Below are positions 1 through 5,425 of a stretch of 5,425 bases of DNA, piece after piece. The DNA comes from Caulobacteraceae bacterium. Its GTDB lineage: Bacteria > Pseudomonadota > Alphaproteobacteria > Caulobacterales > Caulobacteraceae. A program made the translations under genes and the position numbers. A model generated the notes under the pieces. That model saw only the letters and a program-made list of their open reading frames with translations. It had not been told where the DNA came from and ran no database searches. Location: contig JASLDZ010000222.1 in the NCBI GenBank assembly GCA_030151985.1, positions 1 through 5,425 of the forward strand. The letters are read 5' to 3'. Position 1 is the first letter of the stretch, and each line of letters opens with the position of its first letter.

Positions 1-2
1 TC

Positions 3-377
3 CGAGGCGGCCACATCGACCTGGCGATCCTGGGCGCCATGCAGGTGGCGCAGACCGGCGACCTCGCGAACTGGACGATCCCCGGCAAGATGATCAAGGG
101 CATGGGCGGCGCCATGGACCTGGTGGCCGGCGTCAGGCGCGACGTCGTGGTCATGGAGCACACCGACAAGGCCGGAAATCCCAAGCTCCTCCACGCCTGC
201 GACCTGCCGCTGAACGGCAAGGCGGTGGTCGACCTCGTGATCACCGACATGGAGGTATTCGCGGTGGACAAGGCGAAGGGCGGCCTGACGCTGATCGAAC
301 TCGCGCCGGGCGTGACGGCCGACGAGGTGCGGGGCAAGACGCAGGCGGACTACAGGGAAGCCGTGGCGGCGGTCTGA
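3..377 (+). CDS. pcaJ: 3-oxoacid (probably 3-oxoadipate) CoA-transferase subunit B, 5'-truncated
   Basis: This is the C-terminal 124 residues of a family I CoA-transferase beta subunit. The enzyme moves CoA from succinyl-CoA to a 3-oxoacid in the cytoplasm, as a complex with an alpha subunit that should be encoded just upstream. What is visible: the frame is open from the window edge, beginning RGGHIDLAILGAMQV, then GDLANW, GKMIKGMGGAMDLV, HTDK..GNPKLL and a VDLVITDMEVF block, all typical of ScoB/PcaJ/AtoA proteins. Family members are about 205-220 residues, so roughly the first 85-95 are missing, including the catalytic glutamate. The ATG at 39 is internal methionine, not the start, because conserved sequence precedes it. 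The family is clear. The substrate is inferred: the beta-ketoadipyl-CoA thiolase gene next door favours 3-oxoadipate (PcaJ) over acetoacetate (ScoB/AtoA), and the fragment alone cannot decide. Confidence 0.9.
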   Translation, partial: RGGHIDLAILGAMQVAQTGDLANWTIPGKMIKGMGGAMDLVAGVRRDVVVMEHTDKAGNPKLLHACDLPLNGKAVVDLVITDMEVFAVDKAKGGLTLIELAPGVTADEVRGKTQADYREAVAAV

Positions 378-387
378 GCCCTTCTCT

Positions 388-486
388 CCGCTCATCCCCG
401 CGCATGCGGGGACCCAGGCTTGGGACCTGGCGGCGGGTCGAATGGATCAAGAAAGTCTGGGTCCCCGCATGCGCGGGAATGAGCGG
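388..486. repeat. Intergenic REP-like inverted repeat, 30-bp arms
   Basis: The left arm is 388-417 and the right arm 457-486. The reverse complement of the right arm matches the left at 29 of 30 positions; the single difference is at 396 against 478. Pairing can continue inward to 421/453 with one G-T wobble, leaving a loop of about 31 bases. Each arm also folds on itself: CCCCGC-GCAT-GCGGGG at 396-411, and CCCGC-ATGC-GCGGG at 464-477. Two small hairpins or one long cruciform-like stem are therefore possible. The core resembles the short palindromic repeats scattered between genes in many GC-rich alphaproteobacteria, which is why I call it REP-like; copy number elsewhere cannot be seen here. 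It lies 10 bases after the transferase stop and ends at the thiolase ribosome-binding site. No T-tract follows either hairpin, so a classical intrinsic terminator is not supported, although an RNA-stability or attenuation role is possible. Confidence 0.85.
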
Positions 487-490
487 GAGG
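485..490 (+). promoter_or_regulatory. Ribosome-binding site of the thiolase gene
   Basis: GGGAGG ends 5 bases before the ATG at 496, a near-ideal Shine-Dalgarno spacing. It decides the start in favour of 496 over the in-frame ATG at 442, whose reading would translate the palindromic repeat. The first two bases of the site are also the last two of the right repeat arm, so hairpin formation could affect access to it. Confidence 0.75.
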
Positions 491-495
491 TTGAA

Positions 496-1704
<1,209 letters not shown>

Positions 1705-1716
1705 CGGGGCCGCAGC

Positions 1717-1736
1717 GCGCGGAAGCCTCGCCGCGC
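1717..1736 (+). terminator. Weak hairpin after the thiolase gene
   Basis: GCGCGG (1717-1722) can pair with CCGCGC (1731-1736) around an 8-base loop, starting 12 bases after the thiolase stop. No T-run follows; the next bases are CACGAAAAC. In DNA this GC-rich such a stem can arise by chance, so this is only a possible transcription end between the thiolase and the phosphate transporter gene. Confidence 0.22.
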
Positions 1737-1798
1737 CACGAAAACTTCACGCAACATCGGCCGCGAGCCGTTGTTCAGTCGCCGGGCGGTCAGCTTCC

Positions 1799-1803
1799 GG
1801 GGG
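1799..1803 (+). promoter_or_regulatory. Probable ribosome-binding site of the phosphate transporter gene
   Basis: GGGGG followed by A ends 7 bases before the ATG at 1811. It is a modest Shine-Dalgarno. Another ATG at 1804 is in a different frame and reads only into a proline/arginine-rich shadow, so 1811 is preferred. In the 106 bases between the thiolase stop and this start I see no two-copy CTGTCA-type Pho box and no convincing -35/-10 pair. Confidence 0.5.
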
Positions 1804-1810
1804 ATGAGCG

Positions 1811-3481
1811 ATGTCGCAGGCCTATGCCGACCCGGCGGCGGCCGGGAGCGGGGACCACCGCTCCGCCATCGACCTCGACAAGAAGCTGCACCCCGCGACG
1901 CCGCTCGTCTTCATGCTCCTGCTGCTGGCGGGCCTGGGGTACGGCGCCTACGGCCTGTTCCACGACATCAGCCGGGTCGGAGAGCCGCTGGCGCTGGGCG
2001 TGTTCGGCCTCCTGGGCGTAGCGCTGTTCGTCGCGCTGGGCTTCGAGTTCGTGAACGGCTTCCATGACACGGCCAACGCGGTCGCCACCGTCATCTACAC
2101 CCACAGCCTGCCCCCGCCGGTGGCGGTGGTGTGGTCGGGACTGTGCAATTTCACCGGCGTGCTCCTGTCGAGCGGGGCGGTGGCCTACACCATCGTCAAC
2201 CTGCTGCCGGTGGACCTGATCCTGCAGGTCGGATCGGCGGCGGGCTACGCGATGATCTTCGCGCTGCTGCTCGCCGCGGTGATCTGGAACCTGGCGACCT
2301 GGTGGGTCGGCATCCCCAACAGCTCGACCCACTGCCTGATCGGCTCGATCATCGGCGTGGGCCTGGCCAACCAGCTGCTCTCGCCCGCCAGCGGCGGCGC
2401 CACCTCGGGCGTGGAGTGGGGGCAGGCGATCGACGTGGGCAAGCAGCTGTTCTTCAGCCCGATCATCGGCTTCGTCGGCGCCGCGCTCCTGCTGCTGCTC
2501 ATGAAGCCGGTGCTCCGCAGCAAGACGCTGTGGGAAGCGCCGAAGGACGGCCAGCCGCCGCCGTGGGGCATCCGGTCCTTGCTCGTCTTCACCTGCTCGG
2601 CCGTAAGCTTCGCGCACGGCGGCAACGACGGGCAGAAGGGCATGGGGCTGATCATGCTGATCCTGATCGGCGCGGCGCCCACCGCCTTCTCGGTCAACCG
2701 CACCATGAGCGACGCGGCCATGCCGGGCTTCCTGAAGACCTCGGCCGCCGCCGAGCAGGTGCTGGCCAAGCACGCCGCGCCCGTCGGCCAGGTGCCCACG
2801 CTCCCCAGCCTCGACCAGGCGCGCGAGACGCTGAAGGTGGCGCTTCGCAAGCACAAGGTGGACACGCCGGAGGTCTCAGGCGCCTTGGCGGTCGTCGGCC
2901 AAGCGGTCGACCAGCGGATCAAGGCCTACGGCAACGTCAGCCGCACGCCGGCCGCCGCCGTCGAGAACATGCGCAACGACATGTACATGTCCGGCGACGC
3001 CCTCCGCCGCCTGACCAAGGACGACAAGACGCTGAAGGCCACCTTCGGCGAGGCCGACGCCAAGACGCTGTCGGCCTACCACAAGCAGATGGAAGGCGGC
3101 GTCCGCTTCATCCCGACCTGGGTGAAGGTGGCGGTCGCCATCGCGCTCGGCATGGGCACGATGGTCGGCTGGAAGCGCATCGTGAAGACGGTGGGCGAGA
3201 AGATCGGCAAGACCCACCTGACCTATGGCCAGGGCGCGGCGTCGGAGCTGATGGCCGCCTCCACCATCCTGATGGCCCAACTGCACGGCGCGCCGGTCTC
3301 GACCACCCACATCCTGTCGAGCGGCGTGGCGGGGACGATGGTGGCCAACGGGTCGGGGCTGCAATGGTCGACCGTGCGCAACATCGCCTCGGCGTGGCTG
3401 GTGACGCTGCCGGTCGCCATGGCGATCTCGGGCGTGCTGTACTGGCTGTTCCTGACGGTGATCGGCGCCAAGCCGGTCTGA
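1811..3481 (+). CDS. pit: PitA-type low-affinity inorganic phosphate transporter
   Basis: This inner-membrane PiT-family symporter brings phosphate, typically as a neutral metal-phosphate complex, into the cell with protons. The 556-residue protein shows both halves of the family's inverted duplication. The first half has GFEFVNGFHDTANAVAT at 77-93 and PNSSTH at 169-174. The second has HGGNDGQKGMG at 269-279 and GAPVSTTH at 493-500. Hydrophobic stretches near 31-50, 60-80, 103-137, 143-164, 213-231, 255-267, 277-294, 436-452 and 526-550 fit a polytopic protein. A long hydrophilic segment at about 296-433 corresponds to the central cytoplasmic loop of PitA-like members. The NGFHDTANA motif begins about 50 residues later than I recall for E. 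coli PitA (about 499 residues), so an extra hydrophilic leader and one added membrane segment sit at the N-terminus. There is no adjacent DUF47/PhoU-like gene. Whether it also carries metals or arsenate cannot be read from sequence. Confidence 0.94.
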   Translation: MSQAYADPAAAGSGDHRSAIDLDKKLHPATPLVFMLLLLAGLGYGAYGLFHDISRVGEPLALGVFGLLGVALFVALGFEFVNGFHDTANAVATVIYTHSLPPPVAVVWSGLCNFTGVLLSSGAVAYTIVNLLPVDLILQVGSAAGYAMIFALLLAAVIWNLATWWVGIPNSSTHCLIGSIIGVGLANQLLSPASGGATSGVEWGQAIDVGKQLFFSPIIGFVGAALLLLLMKPVLRSKTLWEAPKDGQPPPWGIRSLLVFTCSAVSFAHGGNDGQKGMGLIMLILIGAAPTAFSVNRTMSDAAMPGFLKTSAAAEQVLAKHAAPVGQVPTLPSLDQARETLKVALRKHKVDTPEVSGALAVVGQAVDQRIKAYGNVSRTPAAAVENMRNDMYMSGDALRRLTKDDKTLKATFGEADAKTLSAYHKQMEGGVRFIPTWVKVAVAIALGMGTMVGWKRIVKTVGEKIGKTHLTYGQGAASELMAASTILMAQLHGAPVSTTHILSSGVAGTMVANGSGLQWSTVRNIASAWLVTLPVAMAISGVLYWLFLTVIGAKPV

Positions 3482-3533
3482 CGGAGGCCGGCGCGGGCTT
3501 GATCGCGGCGGGGAGGCGGGCTCTACGGCGCGC

Positions 3534-3749
3534 GTGGAGCTGGCCGTCACCTTGAGCATCGCGTTCGCCGCAGCCGGGGCGGCTACCTTCGCGGGATGGC
3601 GGGGCGCGCGGCCCTGGCGGCCTCTACGCGGCCCGAGGCTCCTGCCCTGGCGCTTCCTGATGGTGAGCTTCGCCTTCGCGGCGTTCCTGGCGCTGGTCCA
3701 TGCGGCGAACCTCGCCGGTTTCGCCACCGGCCCCGGCGGCGCCCGCTGA
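3534..3749 (+). CDS. Small two-helix membrane protein of unknown function
   Basis: This 71-residue protein has two hydrophobic segments, at about 3-21 and 41-62. They are joined by a basic, proline-rich linker with PRLLPWRF, and the protein ends HAANLAGFATGPGG. The pattern of a GPR..PWRF linker, a hydrophobic helix, then LVH..NL.G..TG resembles short conserved hypothetical proteins I recall from Caulobacterales and Sphingomonadales. That recollection is the main reason to call it real, and I know of no assigned function. The GTG start at 3534 is uncertain: the nearest purine-rich site (GGGAGG, 3511-3516) is 17 bases away, and an in-frame TTG at 3552 is another candidate. It starts 52 bases after the phosphate transporter stop, so it may be co-transcribed with it. 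Its last 126 bases overlap the 3' end of the opposite-strand MprF-like gene. Confidence 0.68.
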   Translation: MELAVTLSIAFAAAGAATFAGWRGARPWRPLRGPRLLPWRFLMVSFAFAAFLALVHAANLAGFATGPGGAR

Positions 3750-5387
3750 GCGGCCCAGCCGCGCGATCCCCGCCAGTCCGCCGGAGGAGAGGAGCCCCAC
3801 GTCGGCCATCACGAAGGCGATCTGCCAGCGGTGCGGGGCGGCGGCGTAGCGCGGCTCCCACGAAGGGTCGTACTTGTCCTTGAAGCGCCGCACGCCCTGG
3901 AAGTTGTAGAACTCCTCCCCCCGCTCGAACACGAGACGGCCGACGCGCGAGATCAAGGGCGCCAGCCGCCGATCCTCCAGCCCCGCGAGCGGCGCCATGC
4001 CCAGCGAGAAGGCCGCGTAGCCCGTCCTCTGGCCCCACAGCAGGAGCTCGATGAACAGGTAGTCCATCACGTCCTTGGGCGCCTCGGGGTCGTAGCGCAT
4101 GAGATCGATGGAGAAGAGGCTCTCGTCCGGCGTCGTCCACAGCGTCGCGAAGGCGCGGATGCGCCCGTCCAGCCGCACCACTGCAGTGGGGAACTCGCCG
4201 ACGTAGCGCTCGGTGAAGCCGCCCATGGAGAAGGCCTTGTCGCCCCCCGCATGGCTCTTCAGCCAGGCGTTGGAGACCCGCTTCAGCTCGGGCATGACGG
4301 CGGCGACGGCCTCGGGCGCCAGCACCTCGAACGCCGCCCCGCTCTCGGCCGTCTTGCGCCAGCTGCGGCGCAGGTTGCCGCGCTTGCGGCCTTCCAGCGA
4401 GAAGTGCTCCAGCGGCACGATCCCGGTCTCGCCGATCTTCTGGATCGCGAACCCCAGCTCCACGAGGTCGGGCAGAAGGTCGGGGCCGACATTGTACACC
4501 GCAGCCCGCGCCGCATGGGCGTCGGCCAGCTCGCGCAGCCGCCAGAGCAGCTCGCGCCGCTCCGAGGCATCGCCGACGGGCGGCCCCAGCGCCACCCAGG
4601 AGCGGCCGCGCACGCCGAACATCAGGAAGCTCTTGCCCGATTGCGAGAACAGGAACCGCTTGTCGCCCAGGAGCGCCAGCTTGGCGTCGGGCTCGGCGTC
4701 TTCCGCCTCGTTCAGGATCTTGCGCACCCGGTGGAAGTCGCAGTCGTCCTCCCCGATCACGCCGGGGGTGGAGGTGGTGGCGAAGAGGCGCCAGACGCCG
4801 ACCGCCATGATCAGGAGCGCCGCGCCCGTCACGGCCCGCAGCGCCCGGCTGGCGTCGGTGTCGCCCAGCACCCGCCACCACAGGTCGTCGTAGTCGCGCA
4901 GCGAGGGGAAGGACCAGAAGGCCACGATCGCCGCCCCCGCGGCCGTCGCCGCCGCCGACAGGAGCCAGCCGGGCGACAGCTCGATCTGCGTCAGCCGGGC
5001 GGAGCGGTAGAAGGCGCGGCCCAGCGGCGCGAGGCCCAGCCCCACGACGACCAGCACCGCCGTCTCCTCCCACTCCAGCCCTTTCAGGATGGCCAGCACG
5101 GCGGCGACGAACAGCAGCGCCAGCGTCGCCGCCCAGGCCGCGTTCACCCGCCGCGACAGGCCGAACGCCAGCAGCACCAGCAGCAGCCCGATCACCGACG
5201 ACAGGAAGTCCGACGTGTGGATCACCAGCCGCGGCAGGAGCATCGCCAGCCAGTGGAAGCGGTCGGGGTTCACCGGCGTGGCGGACGAGGCCAGCAGCCT
5301 CACGCCCGCCACCAGCGCGCCCGCCGTCCCCAATCCGGGGGCGAGCTCCAGGGCGGCGGGCTTCAGCTCGCGCGGGATGAGCGTCAT
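3624..5387 (-). CDS. mprF: MprF/LpiA-like aminoacyl-phosphatidylglycerol synthase lacking the flippase half
   Basis: Enzymes of this family transfer an amino acid (lysine or alanine) from aminoacyl-tRNA to phosphatidylglycerol at the inner membrane, lowering surface negative charge and raising resistance to cationic peptides or acid. The 587-residue product has about six hydrophobic segments (near 18-34, 62-78, 84-101, 108-121, 140-157 and 184-201). A cytoplasmic DUF2156 domain follows at about 213-516. Family hallmarks are ALGPPVGD at 266-273, RKRGNLRRSWRK at 334-345, SNAWL at 372-376, FSMGGF at 386-391, DYLFIELLLWGQ at 442-453, SLGMAPLAGL at 461-470 and FYNFQGVRRFKDKYDPSWEPRY at 493-514. 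Full-length MprF is about 840-880 residues, so the N-terminal flippase region is absent here. The ATG at 5387 has no Shine-Dalgarno, and the frame stays open to the window edge, so the start is uncertain. Residues from about 547 to 587 look non-native: they are antisense to the small membrane gene. The amino acid donor cannot be predicted. Confidence 0.88.
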   Translation of the reverse strand: MTLIPRELKPAALELAPGLGTAGALVAGVRLLASSATPVNPDRFHWLAMLLPRLVIHTSDFLSSVIGLLLVLLAFGLSRRVNAAWAATLALLFVAAVLAILKGLEWEETAVLVVVGLGLAPLGRAFYRSARLTQIELSPGWLLSAAATAAGAAIVAFWSFPSLRDYDDLWWRVLGDTDASRALRAVTGAALLIMAVGVWRLFATTSTPGVIGEDDCDFHRVRKILNEAEDAEPDAKLALLGDKRFLFSQSGKSFLMFGVRGRSWVALGPPVGDASERRELLWRLRELADAHAARAAVYNVGPDLLPDLVELGFAIQKIGETGIVPLEHFSLEGRKRGNLRRSWRKTAESGAAFEVLAPEAVAAVMPELKRVSNAWLKSHAGGDKAFSMGGFTERYVGEFPTAVVRLDGRIRAFATLWTTPDESLFSIDLMRYDPEAPKDVMDYLFIELLLWGQRTGYAAFSLGMAPLAGLEDRRLAPLISRVGRLVFERGEEFYNFQGVRRFKDKYDPSWEPRYAAAPHRWQIAFVMADVGLLSSGGLAGIARLGRSAGAAGAGGETGEVRRMDQRQERREGEAHHQEAPGQEPRAA

Positions 5388-5392
5388 GCGGG

Positions 5393-5397
5393 GGAGG
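5393..5397 (+). promoter_or_regulatory. Strong Shine-Dalgarno for a possible divergent gene
   Basis: GGAGG, within GGGGGAGG at 5390-5397, lies 5 bases before an ATG at 5403 on the + strand. This is the best-placed Shine-Dalgarno in the right part of the window. On the opposite strand the same bases are pyrimidines, so they cannot serve the MprF-like gene. Confidence 0.45.
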
Positions 5398-5402
5398 ATA
5401 CC

Positions 5403-5425
5403 ATGGGGCGCGGGGCGGGACCTTA
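5403..5425 (+). CDS. Possible start of a divergent gene, cut by the window edge
   Basis: ATG at 5403 follows an ideally spaced GGAGG and opens a frame reading MGRGAGP before the sequence ends. Only seven complete codons are visible, so nothing can be said of function. It would be divergent from the MprF-like gene, with just 15 bases between the two start codons. In DNA this GC-rich a GGAGG-ATG pair can occur by chance, and the MprF frame is also open across this stretch, so at most one reading may be real here. Confidence 0.35.

Noticed and set aside
388..486. CRISPR array or transposon terminal repeats at the inverted repeat
   Set aside because: There are only two arms, inverted rather than direct, with no spacers of regular length. 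No transposase lies between them and only about 39 bases separate the arms, so a REP-like element is the better explanation.
1705..1810. Possible Pho box or sigma-70-type promoter ahead of the phosphate transporter
   Set aside because: I looked for paired CTGTCA-like direct repeats and for TTGAC/GCTA-like hexamers at 16-18 base spacing and found nothing convincing. TTGTTC at 1771-1776 has no matching -10.
1790..2854. Long - strand frame opposite the first part of the phosphate transporter gene
   Set aside because: Its composition is dominated by Arg, Gln, His, Asp and Gly with no hydrophobic or catalytic pattern. It is the shadow of the transporter.
2131..3555. Long + strand frame inside and past the phosphate transporter gene
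   Set aside because: It is an alternative frame of the same DNA, an Arg/Gly/His/Ala-rich translation without domains. The transporter frame carries all family motifs.
2876..3727. - strand frame covering the end of the transporter gene and the small membrane gene
   Set aside because: It is low-complexity and Arg/His-rich, antisense to two better-supported genes, and has no motif.
4213..4893. + strand frame of 226 codons opposite the MprF-like gene
   Set aside because: It is Ser/Arg-rich with no domain and no ribosome-binding site that I can see, and it is fully antisense to conserved DUF2156 sequence.
3583..5073. Second long - strand frame overlapping the MprF-like gene
   Set aside because: It is an out-of-frame shadow of the MprF-like coding region, rich in Arg/Gly/Ala, while the other frame contains all DUF2156 hallmarks.

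Overview
The window looks like chromosomal DNA from a GC-rich alphaproteobacterium. Base composition is roughly 70% GC by eye, and third codon positions are strongly G/C. The product types fit this group, as does an intergenic palindromic repeat of the 'ccccgc...gcggggaccca' kind. Caulobacterales (Phenylobacterium, Caulobacter or Brevundimonas relatives) is my best guess, but it is an inference from resemblance and was not tested. I see no tRNA, rRNA, CRISPR array, insertion sequence or phage gene.

Left part (1-1704, + strand): the 3' end of a CoA-transferase beta subunit gene is followed by a complete beta-ketoadipyl-CoA thiolase gene. Together they encode the last two steps of the beta-ketoadipate pathway: 3-oxoadipate is activated to its CoA ester, which is then cleaved to succinyl-CoA and acetyl-CoA. 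The alpha subunit gene should lie just left of the window. The 118-base gap between the two genes is almost filled by a large inverted repeat (388-486) whose right arm reaches the thiolase ribosome-binding site.

Middle (1811-3481, + strand): a PitA-type low-affinity inorganic phosphate/metal symporter. It carries an extra N-terminal segment compared with E. coli PitA and has no PhoU-like (DUF47) partner on either side. It is followed by a small two-helix membrane protein gene (3534-3749, + strand) of unknown function.

Right part (5387 down to 3624, - strand): an MprF/LpiA-like aminoacyl-phosphatidylglycerol synthase. It has the soluble DUF2156 catalytic domain and about six preceding membrane segments, but not the usual N-terminal flippase half, at least inside this window. 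Its reading frame runs 126 bases into the small membrane gene in a tail-to-tail overlap. At the far right edge, 15 bases beyond its start codon, a strong Shine-Dalgarno plus ATG on the + strand suggests a divergent gene cut off by the window.

Most of the window is ordinary metabolism and envelope maintenance. I find no clear sign of a new multi-gene system. The most interesting points are the repeat abutting the thiolase ribosome-binding site, the MprF/small-gene tail overlap, and the ambiguous 5' end of the MprF-like gene.
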